Assembly (NCBI RefSeq): GCF_033947565.1
Contig: NZ_JARPVX010000013.1
Coordinates: 22,013-86,012 of the forward strand
Reading direction: 5' to 3'
DNA length: 64,000 nt
From: Lichenihabitans sp033947565
Lineage (GTDB): Bacteria > Pseudomonadota > Alphaproteobacteria > Rhizobiales > Beijerinckiaceae
The translations under genes and the position numbers were made by a program. Each line of letters opens with the position of its first letter. Position 1 is the stretch's first letter. This document shows, one piece after another, positions 45,325-57,371 of this stretch. The notes beneath the pieces were generated by a model. It was not told the DNA's origin. It saw nothing but the letters and a program-made list of their open reading frames with translations, and did not search any database.

Positions 45325-45873
45325 ATGAAACAATCTTCGTGGGTCGCGGCCCTGGTTGGCACGGCGATGCTGGCCACGAGCGTCCCGGCTTCCGCTCAGG
45401 TGGTCCGGTTCGACCGGTCGTTGGTGCAAACCGCCTCGCCGCTGACGGAGGTGCAGTTCCGCGGCGGTGGCCGTCGCTTCCATGGCGGCGGCTTCGGTCA
45501 TCGCGGCTTTGGCCGTGGCGGCTATTATCGCGGTGGGCGTGGCGGACGCGGTGCTGCGATCGGGGCCGGCATCGCAGGATTGGCGGCGGGCGCGCTGATC
45601 GGCGGTGCCCTGGCGTCCGGCCCAGCCTACGGCGGCGGCTACGGCTATGGCGGCGGGTATGGTTATAACGGCGGCTACGGATACGGTGGCGGCTATGGTG
45701 CGCCGGGCTATGCGGTCGCACCCGGCTACGCAGTCGATCCCGGTTACGGTTATGCGGCAGCCCCGGCGCAGGTCGGTGATGCGTCGGGCTATTGCGCCCA
45801 GCGCTTCAAGTCGTATGACCCTGGGAGCGGCACCTACCTCGGTTATGATGGCCAGCGCCATCCCTGCCCATAA
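45325..45873 (+). CDS. BA14K-like exported Gly/Tyr-rich protein
   Basis: The 182-residue protein has a signal peptide (MKQSSWVAALVGTAMLATSVPASAQ), a Gly/Arg/His-rich section (RGGGRRFHGGGFGHRGFGRG), and a Gly-rich membrane-like stretch (IGAGIAGLAAGALIGGAL). Tandem Gly-Gly-Gly-Tyr-Gly-Tyr repeats follow, and it ends with YCAQRFKSYDPGSGTYLGYD, the BA14K family motif. BA14K proteins are lectin-like immunoreactive envelope proteins first known from Brucella. AGGAG lies eight bases before the ATG, and a hairpin terminator follows. Confidence 0.88.
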   Translation: MKQSSWVAALVGTAMLATSVPASAQVVRFDRSLVQTASPLTEVQFRGGGRRFHGGGFGHRGFGRGGYYRGGRGGRGAAIGAGIAGLAAGALIGGALASGPAYGGGYGYGGGYGYNGGYGYGGGYGAPGYAVAPGYAVDPGYGYAAAPAQVGDASGYCAQRFKSYDPGSGTYLGYDGQRHPCP

Positions 45874-45879
45874 CAACAA

Positions 45880-45902
45880 GCGCCAGGCCTTGAGCCTGGC
45901 GC
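45880..45902 (+). terminator. Terminator after BA14K-like gene
   Basis: GCGCCAGGC and GCCTGGCGC form a perfect nine-base-pair stem with a CTTGA loop, six bases after the stop codon, followed by CTCCTATTT. It is a convincing intrinsic terminator with a modest T stretch. Confidence 0.8.
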
Positions 45903-46130
45903 CTCCTATTTCGCAGCTTCGTGACGGCAGGCTTGCGTTGCGGGTTTGGCAAGGGCTGGCAACCGACCCTGCAGGCGCTCAACAGTAGGCTGCTGCGGAA
46001 CGTCCAGAACCTTTCGGGCTGATCGAGTGTCGCCGGATTCAATCTCTCCGAATCACGGGCCGCAGAAGGCAGCCCCGAGGCGTGTATTCTTGATGTAAGC
46101 AAAGGTCTCTCACACCGAGGGACCTTGGCT

Positions 46131-46895
46131 ATGAAGCAGAGCCGCAACACCATCCTGATCACCGGCGGCGGCAGTGGCATCGGCGCCGCGCTGGCGCATC
46201 GGTTCCATGATGCCGGCAACGCCGTCATCGTTACCGGGCGTCGGCGCGAGGCGCTCGACGCCGTCTGCGCCGGTCGGCCGAACATGAGGGCCTACACGCT
46301 CGACATCGCGGATCCGAAAGCCATCGCGGCTTTTGCGAAGACAGTCATCGCCGATCATCCGGCGCTCAATGTGCTGGTCAACAACGCCGGCATCATGCGC
46401 TTCGAGGGGCTCGATCGGGCGCGCGACCTCACGGATGCCGAGGACACCATCGTCACGAACCTGCTCGGCCCCATCCGCATGATCGACGCGTTGATCGATC
46501 ATCTGGGCGCGCAGGCCGACGCGGCGGTGGTCAACGTCACCTCCGGCCTCGCCTTTGTGCCGCTTGTGCCGACCCCGACCTACTCGGCCACCAAGGCGGC
46601 GCTTCATTCCTACACCGTGTCGATGCGCGACGCGCTGAAGGGTAAAGTGGAGGTGATCGAGTTGGCACCGCCGGCCGTGCAGACGGACCTGACCCCGGGC
46701 CAGTCGACGCGCGCCGGCTACCTGCCGCTGAGCGACTTCATCGACGAGGTGATGGCGCTTTTCGCCCGGCAGCCGACCCCGCCCGAAATCCTGGTCGAAC
46801 GCGTCGGCTTCCTGCGCTTCGCCGAGCGGGACAACCGCTTCGACGCGACGCTCGAACAGCTGAACGCGATGGCCCGCAAGGCCCGGGAAGGCTGA
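46131..46895 (+). CDS. DltE-like short-chain dehydrogenase
   Basis: The 254-residue SDR has ILITGGGSGIGAALAHRF, NNAGIMRFEG, Ser in NVTSGLAFVPL and YSATKAALHSYTVSMRDAL, and ends in the DltE-like region LAPPAVQTDLTPGQ. This subgroup (also called YdfG/DltE-like) includes oxidoreductases with unknown natural substrates. The ATG at 46131 is preferred to a TTG six bases upstream. It is convergent with cysNC. Confidence 0.85.
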   Translation: MKQSRNTILITGGGSGIGAALAHRFHDAGNAVIVTGRRREALDAVCAGRPNMRAYTLDIADPKAIAAFAKTVIADHPALNVLVNNAGIMRFEGLDRARDLTDAEDTIVTNLLGPIRMIDALIDHLGAQADAAVVNVTSGLAFVPLVPTPTYSATKAALHSYTVSMRDALKGKVEVIELAPPAVQTDLTPGQSTRAGYLPLSDFIDEVMALFARQPTPPEILVERVGFLRFAERDNRFDATLEQLNAMARKAREG

Positions 46896-46929
46896 AGCCC
46901 GGGAAGGCGATCGAAGCCGGGTGAGGGGA

Positions 46930-48831
46930 TCAGATCCCCTCGCCCTCGCGCAGCGACCACCAGGCGGTGCCGAAGATGCCGCGCTCTTCGAGCAGCGACA
47001 CCACGGCATCGGCCATCTGCTCCGGCGTGGCGCCCCGCGTTTCGAGCAGCAGATCCGGCTTTGCCGGGCGCTCGTAGGGCTGGCTGATGCCGGTAAAATT
47101 CTTGATCTCGCCCGCCAGTGCCCGTTGGTAAAGGCCCTTGGGGTCGCGGGCGATGCAATCCTCGAGCGGCGTGTCGACGAAGACCTCGATGAACTCCCCG
47201 TCGGCCACGAGGCTGCGCACCATCGCGCGCTCGGCCTCGAAGGGCGAGATGAAGCTGCACAGCACCACGAGGCCGGCCTCCGTCATCAGCTTCGCCACCT
47301 CGCCCACACGGCGGACGTTCTCGACCCGATCGGCGTCGGTGAAGCCGAGGTTCTTGTTGAGGCCGTGCCGGACGTTGTCGCCGTCGAGCAGCGTCGTGTG
47401 CACGCCGGACGCATGCAGCCGGCTTTCCACGATGTTGGCGATGGTCGACTTGCCCGAGCCCGACAGGCCGGTGAACCACACGATGGCCGGATGCTGGTGC
47501 TTGAGGATGGCGCGCGACGCGCGCGTGACGCTCTGGTCGTGGTGGTGGACGTTGGTGGCACGCCGCAGCGGATAATCGACGAGGCCGGCGGCCGCGGTGG
47601 CGTTGGTCATCCGGTCGATCAGGATAAAGGCGCCGGTGTCGGGGTTCTCCCGGTAGGGGTCGAAGGCCACCGGCGTCGAGGCCGCGAGGGAGCAAAGGCC
47701 GATCTCGTTCAGCCCCAGCGTCTTTACGGCGCCGGTTTCCTCCAGCGTGTTGACGTCGATGCGATGCTTGATGGCCGTCACGGTCACCGGCACGGCCCGC
47801 GTCGCGAGCTTCATCAGGTAGGAGCGGCCGGGCAGCAGCCGCTCGTCCGACATCCAGATCAGTTGCGCCGCGAACTGGTCGGCCACCGTCGGCCGGGCCT
47901 GCGGATGCGCCAGCATGTCGCCACGGGTGATGTCGATCTCGTCGCTGAGCGTCAGCGTCACGGCGTCGCCGGCTGCCGCTCGCTCGAGGTCGCCTGACGG
48001 GCCGACCACGCGGGCCACCGTGGTGGTCTTGCCGGAATTGGCCACCACGACCGCGTCGCCCCGGGCGACCGTGCCGCTGGCGATCGTGCCCGCATAGCCG
48101 CGGAAATCGAGGTTGGGGCGGTTGACCCATTGCACCGGGAAGCGCAGCGGCTTGTCGGCCTTGTGGTCCGACACGTCGACGTCTTCCAGCGCCTGCAGCA
48201 GCGGACCGCCCGTGAACCAGGGCATGTTGCGGCTCGGCTCCGACACGTTGTCGCCGAAGCGGGCCGACAACGGGATCGGCGTGATGGACTTGAACCCGAG
48301 TTCGGCCGCGAAAGCCTCGAAGTCGCGCGTGATCGCCGTGAACACCGCTTCGTCGTAGCCCATCAGGTCGATCTTGTTCACCGCCAGGATGACGTGGCGG
48401 ATGCCGAGCAGCGACACGATGAAGGCATGCCGCCGCGTTTGCGTCAGCAGCCCTTTTCGCGCGTCGACCAGCAGGATCGCGAGATCGGCATTCGAGGCGC
48501 CGGTCGCCATGTTGCGGGTATATTGTTCGTGGCCGGGCGTGTCGGCCACGATGAAGGAGCGGCGCGGCGTCGAAAAATACCGGTAGGCGACATCGATGGT
48601 GATGCCCTGCTGGCGCTCGGCCTCGAGCCCATCGACCAGCAGCGCGAAGTCGATGTCCTCGCCCACCGTGCCGTGCTTGCGGGAATCGCGTTCGAGGGCG
48701 CTGAGCTGGTCGTCGAAGATGCCGTTTTGTTCGAACAACAGGCGGCCGATCAGGGTCGACTTGCCGTCGTCGACCGAACCGCAGGTGAGGAAGCGCAGGG
48801 TGGGCCGCTCGGCCGGGACGGGCGCGTTCAT
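46930..48831 (-). CDS. cysNC: Bifunctional sulfate adenylyltransferase subunit 1/APS kinase
   Basis: This fusion of CysN (GTPase subunit of ATP sulfurylase) and CysC (APS kinase) takes sulfate to PAPS together with CysD. The 633-residue protein has CysN motifs GSVDDGKSTLIGRLL, DTPGHEQYTRN and NKIDLMGYD. From about residue 455 the CysC domain shows VWFTGLSGSGKSTIAN, LDGDNVRHGLNKNLGF and DTPLEDCIARDPKGLY. The ATG lies two bases after the cysD stop (TGAGATG). The fused form is common in rhizobia, where NodPQ are relatives, but no nod genes are near. Confidence 0.95.
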   Translation of the reverse strand: MNAPVPAERPTLRFLTCGSVDDGKSTLIGRLLFEQNGIFDDQLSALERDSRKHGTVGEDIDFALLVDGLEAERQQGITIDVAYRYFSTPRRSFIVADTPGHEQYTRNMATGASNADLAILLVDARKGLLTQTRRHAFIVSLLGIRHVILAVNKIDLMGYDEAVFTAITRDFEAFAAELGFKSITPIPLSARFGDNVSEPSRNMPWFTGGPLLQALEDVDVSDHKADKPLRFPVQWVNRPNLDFRGYAGTIASGTVARGDAVVVANSGKTTTVARVVGPSGDLERAAAGDAVTLTLSDEIDITRGDMLAHPQARPTVADQFAAQLIWMSDERLLPGRSYLMKLATRAVPVTVTAIKHRIDVNTLEETGAVKTLGLNEIGLCSLAASTPVAFDPYRENPDTGAFILIDRMTNATAAAGLVDYPLRRATNVHHHDQSVTRASRAILKHQHPAIVWFTGLSGSGKSTIANIVESRLHASGVHTTLLDGDNVRHGLNKNLGFTDADRVENVRRVGEVAKLMTEAGLVVLCSFISPFEAERAMVRSLVADGEFIEVFVDTPLEDCIARDPKGLYQRALAGEIKNFTGISQPYERPAKPDLLLETRGATPEQMADAVVSLLEERGIFGTAWWSLREGEGI

Positions 48832-48832
48832 C

Positions 48833-49741
48833 TCAGAAATACCCCTCGCGCTTCTTCTTCTCCATCGACCCCGACTCGTCGGCATCGATCAATCGTCCTT
48901 GCCGCTCGGAGGTGCGGGAGCTGCGCATTTCCGCGATGATGGCATCGAGGGTCGCGGCTTCGCTCGGCACGGCGCCGGTCAGCGGATAGCAGCCGAGCGT
49001 GCGGAAGCGGACCATCTCGTTGCGCGGTACCTCGCCCGGGTTCAAGGGCAGCCGCTCGTCGTCCACCATGATCAGCGTGCCGCCGCGCTCGACCACCGGC
49101 CGGCGCGCCGCGAAATACAACGGCACCACGGGGATGTCCTCGGCCCGGATGTAGTCCCACACGTCGTGCTCGGTCCAGTTCGAGATGGGGAACACCCGCA
49201 TCGACTCGCCCGCCCGGATGCGGGTGTTGAACAGGTGCCACAACTCGGGCCGCTGGTTGCGCGGGTCCCAGGCATGGGTTTCGGACCGGTGCGAAAAGAT
49301 GCGCTCCTTGGCGCGGCTCTTTTCCTCGTCGCGCCGGGCGCCGCCGAAAGCCGCGTCGAACTTGTAAAGATCCATCGCCTGCCGCAGGCTCTCGGTCTTC
49401 ATCACCTGGGTATGGACGCTCGATCCCGACGCGATCGGGTTGATGCCTTTCGCCACGCCCTCGTGGTTGATGTGAACGATGAGATCCATGCCGGCGCGCT
49501 TCGCCGCCTCGTCCCGAAAGGCGATCATCTCCTTGAACTTCCACGTCGTATCGACGTGCATCAGCGGAAACGGCGGCTTCGACGGAAAGAAGGCCTTGCC
49601 GGCCAGATGGAGCAGAACGCTCGAATCCTTGCCGACGCTGTAGAGCATCACCGGGTTCGCATATTCGGCCGCGACCTCCCGCATGATATGGATCGCCTCC
49701 GCTTCGAGGCGGTGCAGGTGGGGGGTAAGGGGTTGAGGCAA
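48833..49741 (-). CDS. cysD: Sulfate adenylyltransferase subunit 2
   Basis: CysD forms adenosine 5'-phosphosulfate from ATP and sulfate in a complex with CysN. The 302-residue protein has HLHRLEAEAIHIMREVAAE, the P-loop VMLYSVGKDSSVLLHLA, FPLMHVDTTWKF, GGARRDEEKSRAKER and the C-terminal basic/aromatic tail EKKKREGYF. The start is TTG at 49741; no ATG is available before the conserved region. It is followed directly by cysNC, and no other cys gene is adjacent. Confidence 0.95.
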   Translation of the reverse strand: MPQPLTPHLHRLEAEAIHIMREVAAEYANPVMLYSVGKDSSVLLHLAGKAFFPSKPPFPLMHVDTTWKFKEMIAFRDEAAKRAGMDLIVHINHEGVAKGINPIASGSSVHTQVMKTESLRQAMDLYKFDAAFGGARRDEEKSRAKERIFSHRSETHAWDPRNQRPELWHLFNTRIRAGESMRVFPISNWTEHDVWDYIRAEDIPVVPLYFAARRPVVERGGTLIMVDDERLPLNPGEVPRNEMVRFRTLGCYPLTGAVPSEAATLDAIIAEMRSSRTSERQGRLIDADESGSMEKKKREGYF

Positions 49742-49848
49742 GGCAAATCCCGGGCGTTGTGGCCCGCGGTTCTAGCCGCGCGGGGGTCATGCGGCAACGG
49801 GCCTCGGAGGTGGGCCGAGACCCGCCTCGATCACCAGGGTGGGAACGC

Positions 49849-50916
49849 TTGAGCCAAATCGCAATCCCTTTCTCGTCATGGCTGGTGCTGGGGCCGGCCC
49901 TGCTGTGCGGTGCCGCGGCGCTGACGGCCGGCTTGATCGTCCTGCTGCGCCCTTGGCTCGCGCGCTATGCGCTGGCACGGCCGAGCGCCCGCGGCCTGCA
50001 CAGCGTGCCGACCCCGCAGGGCGGCGGCATCGCGGTGCTGGTCGCGACCGCGCTCGCGGCCGGCATCGGGGCGCAATGCACGGCGCTGCTGCCGGGCGAT
50101 GCCACCCGGCTCGGCGCCGTGCTGGCCGCCGCCGCGGTGCTGGCGGTGCTCGGCCTGATCGACGACATCCGGCCGCTGCCGGCGCTGCCGCGCCTCGTGG
50201 TGCAGCTCGCCTGCATGGCGGTCGGCGTCTGGATGCTGCCCGAAGGAACGCGGCTGTTCGGCATCATGCCGCTCGGCCTCGAACGCGCGCTGCTGGTGCT
50301 GGCGGGCGCCTGGTTCATCAACCTGACCAACTTCATGGACGGGATGGACTGGCTCACGGTGGCCGAACTCGTGCCGATCTCGTGCGGGCTGGCGATGTTC
50401 TGGGCCACCGGCCTGCTGCCGGTGGTGCCGGGGCTGCTGGCCTTGGGCCTCTTGGGCGGTCTCGCGGGCTATGCGCCCTTTAACAAGCCGCCGGCGCGTC
50501 TTTTCCTTGGCGACGTCGGCTCGCTGCCGCTCGGCTTCCTGACCGCCTATGGGCTTTTCGCGCTCGGCGGCAGTTCGGCGGCGGGTGGCGGCGCGCTGGC
50601 GGGGGCCATCATCCTTCCGCTTTACTATATCGCCGACAGCGGCCTGACGCTTGTTGGGCGTCTGCGCCGCCGCGAGGCCGTGTGGACGCCGCACCGCAGC
50701 CACTTCTACCAGGTGGCGGCGCAGCGCGACGGCGTGTGGTCGGTGCTGGGCCGGGTCGGCGTCACCAACGCGGTGCTGCTTTGGCTCGGCATCGTGTCGG
50801 TCGTTTCCGGCTTCGCGGCGCTCGGCGTGGCGGCCCTTGCAATGGCGGTCGCGGTGGTGGCGTTCCTGCTGCTGACCTTGTCGGGCCGGGGCCGTGACGC
50901 GTCCGCTGGCCCCTGA
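49849..50916 (+). CDS. WecA/MraY-like polyprenyl-phosphate sugar-1-phosphate transferase
   Basis: This 355-residue integral membrane enzyme has ten or so hydrophobic segments and the family's catalytic loops: RGLHSVPTPQGGGIAV, the Asp pair in LGLIDDIRPLPALPR, NFMDGMDWLTV (usually NFMDGIDG) and the FLGDVGSLPLGF loop, then the sugar-nucleotide region TPHRSHFYQ. It would move a sugar phosphate from a UDP-sugar to undecaprenyl phosphate to begin polysaccharide assembly. The start is TTG at 49849, after AGGGTGGGAACGC. No other polysaccharide genes adjoin. Confidence 0.88.
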   Translation: MSQIAIPFSSWLVLGPALLCGAAALTAGLIVLLRPWLARYALARPSARGLHSVPTPQGGGIAVLVATALAAGIGAQCTALLPGDATRLGAVLAAAAVLAVLGLIDDIRPLPALPRLVVQLACMAVGVWMLPEGTRLFGIMPLGLERALLVLAGAWFINLTNFMDGMDWLTVAELVPISCGLAMFWATGLLPVVPGLLALGLLGGLAGYAPFNKPPARLFLGDVGSLPLGFLTAYGLFALGGSSAAGGGALAGAIILPLYYIADSGLTLVGRLRRREAVWTPHRSHFYQVAAQRDGVWSVLGRVGVTNAVLLWLGIVSVVSGFAALGVAALAMAVAVVAFLLLTLSGRGRDASAGP

Positions 50917-50991
50917 GATTACCAGCGCCGCAAGGGCCGTCCCGCCACGGACGGGCAATCAGGAAGCCCTTGCGGCCGGGTGAAATTACGC

Positions 50992-51007
50992 ATAAACATA
51001 TCTTTAT
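50992..51007 (+). promoter_or_regulatory. Inverted repeat abutting the arsR-type gene start, candidate operator
   Basis: ATAAA-CATATC-TTTAT is an inverted repeat in an otherwise GC-rich region, ending at the base before the ATG at 51008. ArsR-type repressors bind such AT-rich palindromes, and autoregulation is the simple reading. No ribosome site lies between it and the ATG, so the mRNA may be leaderless. Confidence 0.6.
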
Positions 51008-52030
51008 ATGATGATTGAGCCTGCCCTGGGGGCTGCCCCGTTTGCGACGATCCTGACGGCCCTCGAGGCGGCCGGCGAGGAAACGCGCCTGCGCCTGCTG
51101 GCGCTGCTGCTCGAAGCCGAACTGACCGTGTCGGAGTTGGTGGCGATCCTCGGTCAGTCGCAGCCGCGCATTTCGCGCCATCTCAAGCTTTTGGCCGAGG
51201 CCGGGCTGGTGGAGCGTCACCGCGAAGGCGCCTGGGCGTTCTTTGCCGCGGCCCATCGCACCCCCGTGGCGGAGTTGGCGCGCGGCCTCGTGCGGCACCT
51301 CGACCCCGGCGATTCGACGCTGCTGGCCGACCGGGCTCGGCTGGGTGAGGTGCGGGCCGCCCGTCAGGCGCAGGCCGAGCGCTATTTCGCCGCCCAGGCG
51401 GCCGATTGGGACCGCTTGCGGGCGCTGCATGCGGCGGAGGAGCGCGTCGAGGCGGCGCTCGAGGCCGTGGTGGGGGAAGGGCCGTTCGAGACCGTGCTCG
51501 ACCTCGGTACCGGCACCGGCCGCATCCTCGAGCTGCTGGCCCCCAAAGCCGGGCGCGCGGTCGGCATCGACGGCAGCCCAGCCATGTTGAGCGTCGCGCG
51601 CTCCCGGCTCGAGGCGCGCGGCTGGCGTCATGTGCAGCTGCGCCAGGGCGACCTTTATGCCCTGCCGGTCGAGCGTGACGGCTACGACCTCGTGGTGATC
51701 GCCCAGGTGCTGCATTATCTCGACGATCCCGGTCGCGCGCTGCGGGAGGCCGCCCGCGTGCTGCGTCCCGGGGGGCGGCTCGTGGTGGTGGACTTCGCGC
51801 CGCATGCCAACGAGGAGCTGCGCAGCCTCCACGCCCATCGCCGCCTCGGCTTCGCCCGCTCCGAGATCGAGACCCTGATGGGCGAGGCCGACCTTGCCAT
51901 CGAGGCTGGCCGCGACGTCGCCCCGACGGCCCCCGAAGCCGGCAAGCTCACCGTTTCGCTCTGGGTCGGCCGTGACCGCCGCCCCAACAAAGATCGCCTC
52001 ACGACCGCGCTCCAGAAAGCCGTCGCATGA
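51008..52030 (+). CDS. ArsR-family regulator fused to a SAM-dependent methyltransferase domain
   Basis: The 340-residue protein has an N-terminal winged helix of ArsR type (residues 10-90; LRLLALLLEAELTVSELV, QSQPRISRHLKLLAEAGLV). A class I methyltransferase domain follows (from about 155), with the SAM motif VLDLGTGTGRILELL, GIDGSPAML, and DLVVIAQVLHYLDDP, EAARVLRPGGRLVVVDF. It directly precedes and overlaps metF (ATGA), with metH next. I infer that the methyltransferase domain senses S-adenosylmethionine or S-adenosylhomocysteine and tunes the methionine cycle. The first of two adjacent ATGs is used; there is no clear ribosome site. Confidence 0.9.
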   Translation: MMIEPALGAAPFATILTALEAAGEETRLRLLALLLEAELTVSELVAILGQSQPRISRHLKLLAEAGLVERHREGAWAFFAAAHRTPVAELARGLVRHLDPGDSTLLADRARLGEVRAARQAQAERYFAAQAADWDRLRALHAAEERVEAALEAVVGEGPFETVLDLGTGTGRILELLAPKAGRAVGIDGSPAMLSVARSRLEARGWRHVQLRQGDLYALPVERDGYDLVVIAQVLHYLDDPGRALREAARVLRPGGRLVVVDFAPHANEELRSLHAHRRLGFARSEIETLMGEADLAIEAGRDVAPTAPEAGKLTVSLWVGRDRRPNKDRLTTALQKAVA

Positions 52031-52932
52031 CCCTCGTCGAACAACACAAGCGTCCGCCGGCCCGCGCGGCCCTCGAAGTGTCCTTTGAATTCTTCCCGCC
52101 CAAATCCGCCGAAATGGAAGGGGGGCTTTGGGCCGCCATCGAACGGCTGGCGCCGCTCGACCCGAACTTCGTGTCCGTCACCTATGGGGCCGGCGGCTCG
52201 ACGCGCGAGCGCACCCACGCCACGGTGGCGCGCCTCGTCAAGGAAACGCACCTGCGCCCGGCCGCCCACCTGACCTGCGTGTCGGCCACCCGGGACGAGG
52301 TGGATGACGTCGTCCGCGGCTACGGCCGTGCCGGCGTCCGCCACATCGTGGCTCTGCGGGGCGACCCGGCCGGCGGCCCGGGCACTGCCTTCGCGGCCCA
52401 TGAGGGCGGCTATCAGTCCTCGGCCGACCTCGTGCGCGGCATCAAGCGGCTCGGCGATTTCGAGGTGTCGGTTTCGGCCTATCCCGAAAAGCACCCGGAA
52501 AGCGCCTCGTTCGAGGCCGATCTCGACGGGCTGAAGGCCAAGATCGATGCCGGCGCCACGCGGGCCATCACCCAGTTCTTCTTCGACAACGAACACTACC
52601 TGCGCTTCATGGACCGCGTGCGTGGGGCCGGCATCACCATCCCGGTGGTGCCCGGCATCGTGCCGGTCGAGAACTTCAAGCAGACCGCGAGCTTTGCCAA
52701 GCGCACCGGCGCCAGCGTGCCGCAATGGCTGGCCGATCGTTACGAGGGGCTGGACAACGACCCCGCCACGCGCAAGCTGGTGGCCGGGACCGTCGCGTCC
52801 GAACAGGTCTTCGGCCTGCTCGACCACGGCGTGCGCGAGTTCCACTTCTACACGATGAACAAGAGCGAGCTGGTGTTCGCCATCTGCCATCTGCTGGGGA
52901 TGCGGCCGAAGCCCGCGCAGGCGGCGGCCTAG
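52027..52932 (+). CDS. metF: Methylenetetrahydrofolate reductase
   Basis: MetF uses FAD and NADH to reduce 5,10-methylene-THF to 5-methyl-THF, the methyl donor for MetH. The 301-residue protein has SFEFFPPKSAEMEGGLW, SVTYGAGGSTRERTHATV, THLTCVS-like AHLTCVSATRDEV, LRGDPAGGPG and ITQFFFDNEHYLRFMDRV in order. It overlaps the ArsR-type regulator gene by four bases. A palindromic repeat and about 125 bases separate it from metH. Confidence 0.96.
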   Translation: MTLVEQHKRPPARAALEVSFEFFPPKSAEMEGGLWAAIERLAPLDPNFVSVTYGAGGSTRERTHATVARLVKETHLRPAAHLTCVSATRDEVDDVVRGYGRAGVRHIVALRGDPAGGPGTAFAAHEGGYQSSADLVRGIKRLGDFEVSVSAYPEKHPESASFEADLDGLKAKIDAGATRAITQFFFDNEHYLRFMDRVRGAGITIPVVPGIVPVENFKQTASFAKRTGASVPQWLADRYEGLDNDPATRKLVAGTVASEQVFGLLDHGVREFHFYTMNKSELVFAICHLLGMRPKPAQAAA

Positions 52933-52940
52933 CGCGCTTT

Positions 52941-53022
52941 CGTCGTTGCGAGCGCTAGCGAAGCGATCCAGACCTGAAGCGCACCCCTGGTTTGCTTCGT
53001 CGCTGCGCTCCTCGCAATGACG
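52941..53022. repeat. Dispersed long inverted-repeat element between metF and metH
   Basis: The left arm (52941-52971, CGTCGTTGCGAGCGCTAGCG to CCAG) is an imperfect reverse complement of the right arm (52987-53022, CTGGTTTGCTTCGTCG to CAATGACG). Elements with TTGCGAGCG...CGCTCGCAATGACG ends are very widespread between genes in alphaproteobacteria, and their false translations give CEERSDEA-like peptides. Only one copy is in this window. It sits inside an operon and may fold into a long mRNA stem. Confidence 0.85.
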
Positions 53023-53059
53023 GCGCGACATCGAATGATCCGAACCGAGTGATGCCGTG

Positions 53060-56788
<3,729 letters not shown>

Positions 56789-57017
56789 GCGCCGTCGCAT
56801 CGCTGCCGACAACGGGAGCACGGCGGGGCAATCGGCTGCATCAGGGCGTCACCGCGACATCGGACGCGGTCGCGCCGAGGCTTCCGTCGGCGCGCCTCGG
56901 GCCTAATTAAGGGTTCATCTGAGTTGCCTGCATAGTTTTGCCGTGTCCCGGGTGCATCACGCGGGCTCACGTCGAAGTCGCCACGGGCGTCCAACCGTCA
57001 TCGAGGTCGAAGCCGCC

Positions 57018-57266
57018 ATGAACAAAGCACCGATCCTGCTGTCCCTCGCCATGCTGCTGCCCCTGGCCGGCACGGCGCGCGCCGAGGACGAACACGGCTT
57101 CTGGTGGTACCAGGAAGCGAAGCTCGCCTGCATGGGCGACGTCATGCGCTTGTGCCGCGGGTTCGTGCCCGACGAGGACAAAGTGCGGGGCTGCATGAAG
57201 GACAAGAAAACCCAGGTGAGCGAAAGCTGCGCCCAGTTCTATCCCGGTGGCTCCAAGGCGAATTGA
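57018..57266 (+). CDS. Small periplasmic protein with GLG1-type Cys-rich repeat
   Basis: An 82-residue protein with a signal peptide (MNKAPILLSLAMLLPLAGTARAE). One copy of the cysteine-rich repeat pattern follows, ACMGDVMRLCRGFVPDEDKV then GCMKDKKTQVSESC, with four cysteines spaced as in the GLG1/Golgi Cys-rich repeat family. Small bacterial versions are common in Hyphomicrobiales and have no known function; disulfide bonds in the periplasm are likely. The ATG at 57018 is the first that leaves an intact signal peptide. Confidence 0.72.
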   Translation: MNKAPILLSLAMLLPLAGTARAEDEHGFWWYQEAKLACMGDVMRLCRGFVPDEDKVRGCMKDKKTQVSESCAQFYPGGSKAN

Positions 57267-57371
57267 GCGGACCACCCCCGCGGCGATGCGCGCCAAGGGT
57301 GCGGAACGCCGCGCCGCGGCCTATATGAAGGCCGTGCCGCGCTGCGGCTGTTCCCCTAGACCGCAGACTTG

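Noticed and set aside
45600..45780. Gly-Tyr-coding tandem repeats that look like a minisatellite
   Set aside because: They lie in frame inside the BA14K-like gene and are a normal low-complexity protein segment, not a CRISPR or independent repeat.
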